64,000 nucleotides of DNA from Prochlorococcus sp. AG-347-L20 (GCA_003281225.1 QCCP01000007.1:21075-85074), one strand, 5' to 3'; shown: positions 17,796 through 24,972, counted from the stretch's first letter. The notes: generated by a model from the sequence alone, not told the origin. Numbers and translations are program-made.

Positions 17796-19259
17796 CTAAT
17801 GAATATTTTCTAATTTTTTTCTTAATTTTTGAAGTTCAATTTCCCTTGTTTTTCGAAAATCATCATGTTTTGGATTTAACTTTATTGCTTCATCGAAGTC
17901 TTTTATCGCTCTTTCATAATATTTTAATTTTGACTTTGCAAGTCCGCGGTAGTAGTAAGCATCATAATTATTTGGATCGAACCTTATTGCTTTATTGAAG
18001 TCATCTATTGCTTCTTCATATTTCTCTAAAAAATACTTTGCCTCCCCGCGATTAGAGTAGGCAAGATCATATTTTGGATTTAACTTTATTGCTTCTGTAT
18101 AGTCATCTATTGCTTCTTTATATCTCTCTAATTTTAACTTTGCATCCCCGCGATTAAGGTAGGCAAGATCATATTTTGGATCCAATCTTATTGCTTCTGT
18201 ATAGTCATCTATTGCTTCTTCATATTTCCTTAAGTAATACTTTGAATTACCACGATTATTGTAGGCAATATCATTTTTTGGATCCAATCTTATTGCTTCT
18301 GTATAGTCATCTATTGCTTCTTCATTTTTATCTAAGTAATACTTTGCATTACCACGATTATGGTAGGCAATATCATATTTTGGATCCAATCTTATTGCTT
18401 CTGTATAGTCATCTATCGCTTCTTCATATTTATCTAAGAAATATTTTGCTTCCCCACGATTATTGAAGGCAGCATAATATTTTGGATTTAAATTTATTGC
18501 TTTTGTATAATCATCTATTGCTTCTTCATATTTATCTAAAAAATACTTTGCATTACCACGATTATTGTAGGCACCATCATATTTTGGATTTAAATTTATT
18601 GCTTTTGTAAAATTTTTGATTGCATTTTGATAATTATTTTGGTCAGACATTATTAATCCTAAACCTAAAAATGCTAATTCTTTTTGGACGTGGTTTTCTA
18701 TAACTTTTTGAAAATCTTCCTTAGCACTTTCATACTTATTTAAATATCGAAAAGATAAACCTCTCAATAAAAGCAGTAATTCATTGTTTGTTCGCAATCT
18801 ACCAGAATTTTTAAAACTTCTAATAACTTCTTCATAGTTGGGGGTTTTAGAATTGAATAAAACAACACCTTTTAAGAAATGAAGAAGCGGTGAAATATCT
18901 TCAAAAAGAGGGTTCTTAATTGCGAGATTAATTGGTTCTAGCGATTCTTCGAAATTATTATTTTTGATAAATTTAATTATTAATTCTAAAATTTTAAATT
19001 CTTTGGTAAGATCATCTCTCTGACTCTCTTCAAACATTATAATTGCATCACAACAATCTTCATACGCTGATTGAAGATCCTCGTTTGAAATTTTCGGAAT
19101 GAAAAGTGCTTTCTCTGTCTTGAGATAAACAGACCCCTTAATATCTTTCTCTACATCTATTAATCTGATATCAGCAAAATTTCTATATAAGTCTGGTGTT
19201 TTATCAGATCTATCATTAGCACGTCTTATATTTTTATTTGAAGGTTCAAGATTATCCAT
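17796..19259 (-). CDS. TPR-repeat protein with homogenised tandem repeats
   Basis: A 487-residue protein with no signal peptide. Residues about 1-195 hold a divergent helical N-terminus, and about 200-480 hold some eight tetratricopeptide repeats of 34 residues, each a version of AIDDYTEAIRLDPKYDIAYN followed by NRGNAKYYLDKYEE. The 102-base DNA units at about 17990-18620 are nearly identical, a sign of recent duplication or gene conversion. TPR arrays bind other proteins; no catalytic domain is seen. It reads leftward to the island end, is divergent from the RHH/SepF-like gene across 209 bases, and its last codons (KLENIH) are homologous to the 3' end of the TPR genes at the right end. Confidence 0.9.
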   Translation of the reverse strand: MDNLEPSNKNIRRANDRSDKTPDLYRNFADIRLIDVEKDIKGSVYLKTEKALFIPKISNEDLQSAYEDCCDAIIMFEESQRDDLTKEFKILELIIKFIKNNNFEESLEPINLAIKNPLFEDISPLLHFLKGVVLFNSKTPNYEEVIRSFKNSGRLRTNNELLLLLRGLSFRYLNKYESAKEDFQKVIENHVQKELAFLGLGLIMSDQNNYQNAIKNFTKAINLNPKYDGAYNNRGNAKYFLDKYEEAIDDYTKAINLNPKYYAAFNNRGEAKYFLDKYEEAIDDYTEAIRLDPKYDIAYHNRGNAKYYLDKNEEAIDDYTEAIRLDPKNDIAYNNRGNSKYYLRKYEEAIDDYTEAIRLDPKYDLAYLNRGDAKLKLERYKEAIDDYTEAIKLNPKYDLAYSNRGEAKYFLEKYEEAIDDFNKAIRFDPNNYDAYYYRGLAKSKLKYYERAIKDFDEAIKLNPKHDDFRKTREIELQKLRKKLENIH

Positions 19260-19468
19260 TTCTTCAAAATAAGTCCTTAAAAGTACTTTAACATAAAAAT
19301 ATATAATTTTATTATAGAAAATAAATATTTTAGGGATTTCTTTGTTTTATTACCCTATTATGCATTATTATCTTTCATGTAAAAAGGACTTTTATATCAA
19401 AAAAACGTTGATATACTTGTAAAAATTAGAATAAGTCCTTATAGTGGACTTTAAGTATCAATTAATTT
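19260..19468. promoter_or_regulatory. Divergent promoter region with palindromic operator candidates
   Basis: Between the TPR gene and the RHH/SepF-like gene lie AAAAG-GA-CTTTT (19382-19393), TATATCAA (19393-19400) inverted as TTGATATA (19408-19415), and AAGTCC (19433-19438) inverted as GGACTT (19446-19451). The two spaced dyads both have seven-base spacers. A further AAGTCCTTAAAAGTACTTT lies at about 19270-19288 next to the TPR start. Dyads of this sort fit autoregulation by the ribbon-helix-helix domain encoded next door. Confidence 0.45.
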
Positions 19469-20020
19469 ATGACTGAGAAAATTAATAAAGATCAAAGAGC
19501 AAATCAAGTAAAGGTTACTTTAAACAATGAAGAAAAAAAAATATTAGATAAACTTGTAGAATTGAAAGATTCTAGTAAGGCAAAAGTTTTTCAAAGTCTT
19601 CTGAATGAATATGGTATCAAAGAAATAAGTAAGTATTCAAATGATTTTGACCTTGTAAAAGCAATCGATAATCCAGTGACTATTACAGAAATTGATCAAC
19701 TTCCAAATATTCTAAAAGAAATCAAAAATGCTAAAACTGTTGCTTTTATAATTGCAAATGATAGATTTGATAACATATTTATTCAAAGGTTAATAGATTT
19801 TTTAACCGGCATTGCTTTTTCAAATGATGTTGAAATTTTAAATGTTGGGGGAATGCTAGCAACAATGAGAAAAAAAGATATGCCAAAAAATAAAAAAGTA
19901 GATGAATATATTATTAAAAAAAGGAAGGAAGTAAACTCTTTTATATCTCAATTAGATGAATTAAAACAAATTGGAGATATTAAAAATCCTAATCAGAAAT
20001 CTATAGAAGGTAGTAAATAA
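19469..20020 (+). CDS. Ribbon-helix-helix domain fused to a SepF-like domain
   Basis: A 183-residue protein. Residues about 11-50 (NQVKVTLNNEEKKILDKLVE, then a second helix SKAKVFQSLLNEYG) fit a strand-helix-helix DNA-binding domain of the CopG/Arc type. Residues about 65-140 resemble the C-terminal domain of the cell-division protein SepF: NPVTITEIDQLPNILKEIKN, then KTVAFII, then the diagnostic RLIDFLTGIAF and VEILNVGGMLATM, which line up with [21 protein letters not shown] of Bacillus SepF from memory. SepF links FtsZ to the membrane. The N-terminal membrane anchor of true SepF is missing and is replaced by the putative DNA-binding part. It could be a repressor, a partition factor or a host-division modulator; the function is unproven. 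Confidence 0.6.
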   Translation: MTEKINKDQRANQVKVTLNNEEKKILDKLVELKDSSKAKVFQSLLNEYGIKEISKYSNDFDLVKAIDNPVTITEIDQLPNILKEIKNAKTVAFIIANDRFDNIFIQRLIDFLTGIAFSNDVEILNVGGMLATMRKKDMPKNKKVDEYIIKKRKEVNSFISQLDELKQIGDIKNPNQKSIEGSK

Positions 20021-20201
20021 AGGTTCCTGACAAGATTAATTTGAGTTTTTAGTAATATAAAAAGTTGGTGCATTAATAAAATCTAATAGTAAATACTCCT
20101 AAAAATAGAAAAATAGGTTGACATATTTTCTTTTTGCGTCTATGGTCCTTACAAGTACTTTAAGTCCTTTAAGGTACTCCATACAATTTACCTTTAAAAT
20201 T
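20021..20201. other. Non-coding spacer with TCCTT/GTACTT-type motifs
   Basis: No credible gene is seen. At 20146-20182 it contains AAGTACTTTAAGTCCTTTAA followed by GGTACTCCA. These match the half-sites seen upstream of the RHH/SepF-like gene and the terminal decamers, which suggests a further regulatory or recombination site. Confidence 0.35.
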
Positions 20202-20413
20202 ATGAATTTTCCAAAAGAAGTTTCAACTCCTAAGAGTCTTTTTAATAAAAAATATTCTTCTGGTGCTGTTATAACGTACTCAATAATGCTAAGTACAAAA
20301 ACAAGAAAAAAAAGTTAGTTCATATTAAAGACTGTCTAAGTGAATTAAAAACACAAGAACTAATTGCACAACATAAACCTTTAGAAACAAACAAAACAAA
20401 CAATCTAAAATGA
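20202..20413 (+). pseudogene. Short ORF broken by a frameshift in an A8 run
   Basis: An ATG frame (MNFPKEVSTPKSLFNKKYSS, and on to TKTRKKS) stops at 20316-20318, just after a run of eight A (20306-20313). In the shifted frame the sequence goes on as LVHIKDCLSELKTQELIAQH and ends NNLK with a TGA at 20411-20413 that overlaps the next ATG by ATGA. The overlap suggests an operon in which this was one gene of about 70 codons. I do not recognise a family. It may also be chance in AT-rich DNA. Confidence 0.3.
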
Positions 20414-20544
20414 ATAATTTCAGAAAAAACTATAGTAGCAACCTAGACAATAGGAATTTGCGATCAGACTTCACAAAAAGAAAAACATACAAAAGGCAGG
20501 ATTTAAATAATATCCTTGTTCAGATTGTTAAAAAAACTAATTGA
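20410..20544 (+). CDS. Small basic ORF, unknown and possibly truncated
   Basis: A 44-residue frame, MNNFRKNYSSNLDNRNLRSD, then FTKRKTYKRQDLNNILVQIV, then KKTN. It overlaps the preceding frame by ATGA. After its TGA-TAA the same frame remains open (RRFEDSAEISQTIKKFTKLP) up to the DUF2130 start, so it may be a longer gene cut by stop mutations. It is strongly basic, so nucleic-acid binding is possible but not shown. Confidence 0.3.
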   Translation: MNNFRKNYSSNLDNRNLRSDFTKRKTYKRQDLNNILVQIVKKTN

Positions 20545-20623
20545 TAAAGACGATTTGAAGATTCTGCTGAAATTTCACAAACCATAAAAAAATTTACAAA
20601 ATTACCACTTAATTTAAAAAAAA

Positions 20624-22261
20624 ATGGAAAAACATAATCACATTGAATGTCCTAATTGCGGTACTTCATTCGAATTAAATAAAGATAATTTCGCTAATAT
20701 ACTTTCTCAAGTAAAAGAAATAGAGATTGATAGACAAGTATCAGAAAAAGTAAGAATTCTAAAAGACAAATTAGATAGTGAATCTAAACTTGCTATTAAT
20801 AAAGCAAAATCTGAAACTAAAGAATCAGTTGAAAAGTTAGAAAAAGCGTTAGGACTCGAACAACTTAAGAACCAAGAGCAACTTAAAGGTCAAAAAGATC
20901 AAATTAATTTGGCAGTTGCACAAAGTAAAAACGAATATGAAAAGTCAATTAATAAGATTAATTTTGATAAAAATGCCACTATCGATAAGTTAGAAAAAGC
21001 ATTAGGACTCGAACAACTTAAGAACCAAGAGCAACTTAAAGGTCAAAAAGATCAAATTAATTTGGCAGTTGCACAAATTAAAAACGAATATGAAAAGTCA
21101 ATTAATAAGATTAATTTTGATAAAAATGCCACTATCGATAAGTTAGAAAAAGCATTAGGACTCGAACAACTTAAGAACCAAGAGCAACTTAAAGGTCAAA
21201 AAGATCAAATTAATTTGGCAGTTGCACAAATTAAAAACGAATATGAAAAGTCAATTAATAAAACTAATATCGATACAAAAGAAACTATTGAAAAATTAGG
21301 AAAAGAAATAGAAATCTTAAAACTCAAGAACCAAGAGCAACTTAAAAATCAATCCACTCAAATAGAACTTGAGAGAGAAAGAACAAAGAATATCTTTGAA
21401 AAAGATAAAGATCAAAAAATTGAGAAGATTTCTTCTCAGTACAAGCAAGAGATAGACCTTTTAGAAGAAGAAATTGCAAGACTGAAAGATTTTCAATCAA
21501 AATTATCCACAAAAATGATTGGAGAAACACTTGAACAGCATTGTCAAATGGTATTTGATCTAAGACAACAAGATGGATGTTTTCCAAATGCAGAATTATC
21601 AAAAGATAATAATGTTGTAAATGGTACTAAAGGAGATTTTATTTTTAAAGATTACGACGAAGATGGTAATGAAATTATCTCAGTAATGCTAGAAATGAAG
21701 AATCAAAGTGAGATCGGTAATATTAAAAAGAAAAATTCAGATCATTATTCAAAATTAGAGAAAGACAGAACTAATAAAAATTGTGATTATTCAGTTCTTG
21801 TTTCTAACTTAGAACCAGACAGTGAATATTTTAATCGAGGGATAGTAAAAGTACCAGAATTTCAAAATATGTATGTTGTTAGACCTAATTCATTATTAAT
21901 TCTTCTATCATTAATCACTTCTTTTGCAAGAAAGTCATTAGATGATAAGCGTGAAATTAAAAAACTCAAAAATATGAATATAGACTTGTCAAATTTTGAG
22001 GATAATCTTATTAAGGCAAAAGATGCATTCCAAATTAACACTGATAGAGTAAAAGGGAACATTGCTAAATCAATTTTAGAATTAGACAAAATTATTTCTC
22101 TACTAGAAAAACACAAGTCAACACTTCAAAAAATTGACTCTAATTTTCAGATTGCTAACAAAAAAGCACAGGCAATTTCAATACCAAAACTAACGTTCAA
22201 AAATACTTTTATGCAGAAAGTATTTAAGAAAATTAGGGAAGAAAAGAAAAATGCAGAATAA
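20624..22261 (+). CDS. DUF2130 protein: zinc ribbon, long coiled coil, nuclease-like C-terminal domain
   Basis: A 545-residue protein. The N-terminus has a CPNCG half zinc ribbon (residues about 9-13). Residues about 25-290 are a coiled coil built from tandem 51-residue (153-bp) units, LEKALGLEQLKNQEQLKGQK and so on, starting at about 20834, 20987 and 21140, nearly identical in DNA, with a fourth diverged unit. Residues about 295-430 match the DUF2130 family: MIGETLEQHC, FPNAELSKDN, GTKGDFIFKDYDEDG, LEMKNQ, YSKLEKDRTNKNCDYSVLVS and MYVVRPNSLL. The spaced Glu, GD and ExK residues look like a PD-(D/E)XK nuclease core, but activity is unproven. It is the largest cargo gene of the island. Confidence 0.9.
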   Translation: MEKHNHIECPNCGTSFELNKDNFANILSQVKEIEIDRQVSEKVRILKDKLDSESKLAINKAKSETKESVEKLEKALGLEQLKNQEQLKGQKDQINLAVAQSKNEYEKSINKINFDKNATIDKLEKALGLEQLKNQEQLKGQKDQINLAVAQIKNEYEKSINKINFDKNATIDKLEKALGLEQLKNQEQLKGQKDQINLAVAQIKNEYEKSINKTNIDTKETIEKLGKEIEILKLKNQEQLKNQSTQIELERERTKNIFEKDKDQKIEKISSQYKQEIDLLEEEIARLKDFQSKLSTKMIGETLEQHCQMVFDLRQQDGCFPNAELSKDNNVVNGTKGDFIFKDYDEDGNEIISVMLEMKNQSEIGNIKKKNSDHYSKLEKDRTNKNCDYSVLVSNLEPDSEYFNRGIVKVPEFQNMYVVRPNSLLILLSLITSFARKSLDDKREIKKLKNMNIDLSNFEDNLIKAKDAFQINTDRVKGNIAKSILELDKIISLLEKHKSTLQKIDSNFQIANKKAQAISIPKLTFKNTFMQKVFKKIREEKKNAE

Positions 22262-22478
22262 AAATTTATTAATATCAATAATTTGTCATTTCATTATTGA
22301 GAGTAAAAAATCAGGAGAAATAGGTTCTCCTGATAATGAACCTCTTCTTAAAGAGGAAGTCGTTAGTTATCTGGATGAAATCCTAGGTAAGAAATATGCA
22401 AATATTCATTCACTGTTAAAGAGTAATGATTATGAATCAAGTAAAGAATTCAAACCTATAGGGTTTATTCACTTTTAA
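22251..22478 (+). CDS. Small hypothetical protein overlapping the DUF2130 gene
   Basis: A 75-residue frame beginning MQNKNLLISIICHFIIESKK, with a hydrophobic N-terminal helix followed by a charged segment (SPDNEPLLKEEVVSYLDEIL). Its start overlaps the end of the DUF2130 gene by 11 bases, so translation is probably coupled. I do not recognise a family. It may be an accessory partner of the DUF2130 protein. Confidence 0.5.
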   Translation: MQNKNLLISIICHFIIESKKSGEIGSPDNEPLLKEEVVSYLDEILGKKYANIHSLLKSNDYESSKEFKPIGFIHF

Positions 22479-22504
22479 ATATAAATTTCTTAAATGTATA
22501 AAAG

Positions 22505-22726
22505 ATGCGATTTATTTTATTTATCTGGATCTTTTCGACTTTTCTGATCCCAGTCTTCTCGATCCAGAAGGAAGTTAATAGTAAAAAATTAAAATCTTGT
22601 TACGTCTGGGCAAGCAGATTTTTAACTATTAAAGATAAAACTTACAGCAATGAAAAATTAAAAAAATACATAAACATCTGTATAGATAATTATCAATTAC
22701 TACTGAAGTACTATAACCAAAATTAA
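22505..22726 (+). CDS. Small secreted or membrane-anchored protein, unknown
   Basis: A 73-residue frame. The N-terminus MRFILFIWIFSTFLIPVFSI looks like a signal peptide; the rest is a short lysine- and tyrosine-rich polar domain with two Cys (SCYVWASRF, INICIDNYQLL) that could form a disulfide. It lies 26 bases after the preceding small ORF on the same strand. I do not recognise a family. Confidence 0.45.
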   Translation: MRFILFIWIFSTFLIPVFSIQKEVNSKKLKSCYVWASRFLTIKDKTYSNEKLKKYINICIDNYQLLLKYYNQN

Positions 22727-22729
22727 ATT

Positions 22730-22906
22730 ATGAAAATTCAAAGAGATCAATTAAGACGTTTGCAATATTTACAAGAAGATATGGCAAAAAATTTCACTGA
22801 CAAATATAGGGTAAGTGGAGAAACTTACTGGACATGTGTTGAAACTCTCGCTTTCGCAAAACTGGCGGTATTGAGTGGAAAGGTAAAGACAAAAGTTGAC
22901 TTTTAG
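22730..22906 (+). CDS. Small hypothetical protein, 58 residues
   Basis: A frame below the 60-residue cutoff: MKIQRDQLRRLQYLQEDMAK, then NFTDKYRVSGETYWTCVETL, then AFAKLAVLSGKVKTKVDF. It looks like a compact helical soluble protein, and its codon use looks protein-like throughout. It starts three bases after the preceding stop, in step with the run of small genes. I do not recognise a family. Confidence 0.5.
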   Translation: MKIQRDQLRRLQYLQEDMAKNFTDKYRVSGETYWTCVETLAFAKLAVLSGKVKTKVDF

Positions 22907-22992
22907 GAAAAAAAATAAATTTTCTTAATATTAATATTTTCTCGAATAAACAAATATTTGAAAAACAAAATAACAATTTGATTTATTTTAAA

Positions 22993-23532
22993 ATGCAACA
23001 AAAATTACCAACAATTTCATTAAATGAAGATCAGATCGCACTAGCGAAATGGATTTCATCTGGATTAAATATCAATGAAGTCAGAAATTTAAAAGGGGAT
23101 GCATCCTATTTACTAAATAATATGATTGCAAAATTTATTAGTGCCTCCCCTACATACCATCTATCAAAAAAAACTGTTATTTCTTTGCAAGCAAATAAAA
23201 TTAACTTGCAAAAGAGATATAAAAGAAGTCGATTTTATGGAAAATCGAAATCCCCTTCTTATGTATATGAACATTCCGTACCCTGCTCTTTAGTTCGCAA
23301 AGAGTTAATGAAAGTAAAAAAAGACTTCGAGAGTCATTTAAAGGTACTTATCCAGGCAGGACCAGTAGTGATGATTACTCGTGAAGAAGATGAAAAGTTA
23401 AATTATTACGGTTTAAAAAGTGTTATGCCACAAGGATGGGAATGGGGATATGACACCTTTGATCGCTATAAAAAAGCAGGGATTGAGATTTCGAGCAAGA
23501 TGCTTTTAGTAGAGGGTTCAATATGTAGATAG
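22993..23532 (+). CDS. Hypothetical protein, possibly nuclease-like
   Basis: A 179-residue protein starting MQQKLPTISLNEDQIALAKW (a TTG 15 bases upstream is an alternative). The middle is very basic (NLQKRYKRSRFYGKSKSPS) and is followed by YVYEHSVPCSLVRKELMKVK and, near the end, ITREEDEKLNYYGLKSVMPQ and GWEWGYDTFDRYKKAGIEI. The EHSVPCS segment and the Glu/Asp-rich end recall small restriction or HNH-type enzymes only loosely; I do not recognise a family. It lacks the catalytic residues of a tyrosine or serine recombinase. It stands alone, 86 bases after the 58-residue ORF. Confidence 0.6.
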   Translation: MQQKLPTISLNEDQIALAKWISSGLNINEVRNLKGDASYLLNNMIAKFISASPTYHLSKKTVISLQANKINLQKRYKRSRFYGKSKSPSYVYEHSVPCSLVRKELMKVKKDFESHLKVLIQAGPVVMITREEDEKLNYYGLKSVMPQGWEWGYDTFDRYKKAGIEISSKMLLVEGSICR

Positions 23533-23830
23533 TTAATTAGCATTTTAGTTCTTGATGAAGTAATGAAATCTTAAAAGTGTACTCCATTAATCAATTTCAA
23601 GAAATTTAATTTGCACCCTTTTCTAAATTTGCTTATATAAGTCTCCATCGGAAGTTTAATATGAGTTATTCAAAAGGAAAACAATTAAAACTCAAAGGCA
23701 TTAGTATAAGTAAGGATTAAGAGGATATGAAAAAGTTAGCGACCATAATGCCAACAACTTTTGAAAATATAGAAAAAAGTTGATCGATATATAAAATTCT
23801 CTCTCAATAATGAACTAAAGTAAGAATTTA
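23533..23830. other. Spacer with one inverted copy of the terminal decamer
   Basis: No gene of useful length is seen; short ATG frames near 23660 and 23727 give only 18-19 codons. GTGTACTCCA at 23577-23586 is an exact inverted copy of the TGGAGTACAC found near both attachment repeats. Confidence 0.45.
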
Positions 23831-23920
23831 ATGAGTCTCCTAAATCAAGAATCAGATTCAAAAAAAAGGACTTATGCTCCAATAGAGAAAGAAGAAAGAA
23901 GAAAGATTTGGAGAAATTAA
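23831..23920 (+). CDS. Very short ORF before the TPR genes (tentative)
   Basis: A 29-residue frame, MSLLNQESDSKKRTYAPIEK then EERRKIWRN, ending one base before the TTG start of the first small TPR gene. The spacing suggests a coupled leader ORF, but the length leaves it doubtful. Confidence 0.25.
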   Translation: MSLLNQESDSKKRTYAPIEKEERRKIWRN

Positions 23921-23921
23921 T

Positions 23922-24317
23922 TTGAATAAACTTTCAGAATTTCAATCTCTTATTGAAGCAAGTAAAGCGTTAGATAAAAGTGGTGCAAAATTAATTGCAT
24001 TAGATTTTTTAGATAGAGCATTAGCAATTGATTTGCCATTTTCTAAAGAACGAATAGTAGAGGTTTATAAACTTCGCGGGAAAATAAGATTTTCAATGGA
24101 TCATATAAATCAATCAATCAATGATTTCTCTTATGCAATTGCAATAGATCCTCAAAATACAGAATTATATTATTGGAGAGGAATGTTGTATTACATATTA
24201 AATCAACTTAATGAGTCATTAGAAGATTTTAAGGTTGGAGTCGATTTTGAACCTTTTAGAGATCTAACTAAAACATTAATGAATAAATTAAGACAAAAAA
24301 TTAAAACTCAATTGTGA
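23922..24317 (+). CDS. Small TPR-repeat protein 1
   Basis: A 131-residue protein with about two tetratricopeptide repeats (YKLRGKIRFSMDHINQSIND, then FSYAIAIDPQNTELYYWRGM and LYYILNQLNESLEDFKVG). The start is TTG, one base after the preceding short ORF. It has the same plan as the next ORF: a divergent helical unit (SKALDKSGAKLIALDFLDRALAID) followed by two TPRs. Its stop overlaps the next start (GTGA). It is probably a protein-binding module; no catalytic part is seen. Confidence 0.6.
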   Translation: MNKLSEFQSLIEASKALDKSGAKLIALDFLDRALAIDLPFSKERIVEVYKLRGKIRFSMDHINQSINDFSYAIAIDPQNTELYYWRGMLYYILNQLNESLEDFKVGVDFEPFRDLTKTLMNKLRQKIKTQL

Positions 24318-24709
24318 TAAATAAATTTTTTCAATTTAATGATTACTTTGAGTTGGCACAGATATTACATGACTGTACTGCCTTCCAGATATCAATAGAA
24401 TATTTAGATAAATCAATTGAATTAAGCACTTATTTGCCGATAAATAAAAATCGTCTTGTTAATGTATACGAATTAAGAGGTAATTCAAACATTCGTATTG
24501 GTAATTATTGGGAGTCAATAAGTGATTTTTCTAATGCAATTAAAATTGATCCTAATGATTCGATTTTATATTTCTGGAGAGGATTTGCATATGAATCTCT
24601 TGAAGAGTATCCAAAAGCGGTGAAAGATCTCAAAATATCACACCAGTTAGATCCAGATTTTGGATTATCAAAGATTCTTTTGGATCATATGGAGGAAAAA
24701 GATTTTTGA
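24314..24709 (+). CDS. Small TPR-repeat protein 2
   Basis: A 131-residue homolog of the preceding protein, with the same length and order of segments (YLDKSIELSTYLPINKNRLV, VYELRGNSNIRIGNYWESIS and DFSNAIKIDPNDSILYFWRG). The GTG start overlaps the previous stop by four bases and its own stop overlaps the next start (TTGA). Equal lengths and homology show tandem duplication of one unit. I infer that the three frames are translated together. Confidence 0.6.
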   Translation: MINKFFQFNDYFELAQILHDCTAFQISIEYLDKSIELSTYLPINKNRLVNVYELRGNSNIRIGNYWESISDFSNAIKIDPNDSILYFWRGFAYESLEEYPKAVKDLKISHQLDPDFGLSKILLDHMEEKDF

Positions 24710-24909
24710 ACAGATATTTGGAATCAATTATTGATTACTCTAGGGCGATAGAATTAGATCCTAAAAATTCATATTTATATTTTAGTAGAGGAATGTCATA
24801 CAAATACTTAGGTCAAAAGGAAGAAGCATTAAAAGATCTTAAGATGTCACAACTTTTAGATCCATATTTTGATTTACCAAAAATTATTATTGATTTCCTA
24901 GAAAAATAA
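24706..24909 (+). CDS. Small TPR-repeat protein 3 (shortened copy)
   Basis: A 67-residue frame with the C-terminal TPRs of its two neighbours (RYLESIIDYSRAIELDPKNS, then YLYFSRGMSYKYLGQKEEAL) and a TTG start overlapping the previous stop. After its TAA the same frame reads ENIHKS, which matches the last residues (LENIH) of the large TPR protein at the left end of the island. The stop therefore seems to have come from a TTA-to-TAA change. Confidence 0.5.
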   Translation: MNRYLESIIDYSRAIELDPKNSYLYFSRGMSYKYLGQKEEALKDLKMSQLLDPYFDLPKIIIDFLEK

Positions 24910-24942
24910 GAAAATATCCATAAGTCCTAATCGTATTTCCTC

Positions 24943-24972
24943 ATCTTGCTGCTTAATTAAAATCAATACCTA
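24943..24972. repeat. Right copy of the 30-bp perfect inverted repeat
   Basis: This segment is the exact reverse complement of 17748-17777. It lies 33 bases after the third small TPR gene, as the left copy lies 18 bases after the large TPR gene, and the similarity runs back into the 3' ends of both genes. Confidence 0.9.

Noticed and set aside
18176..18466. 96-codon leucine-rich ORF on the plus strand
   Set aside because: It is the antisense shadow of the TPR repeats; its repetitive composition mirrors the 102-bp units.
17990..18620. Regularly spaced DNA repeats that might be a CRISPR array
   Set aside because: Units are 102 bp, have no unique spacers and stay in frame as 34-residue TPR repeats; they are coding repeats.
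20829..21300. Three long direct repeats that might be a mobile-element duplication
   Set aside because: Period is 153 bp, exactly 51 codons, in frame within the DUF2130 coiled coil; internal protein repeats explain them.
17748..24972. 30-bp inverted repeats as ends of a classical DDE transposon
   Set aside because: There is no transposase, no target-site duplication could be seen at the outer edges, and the repeats are continuous with homologous gene 3' ends.
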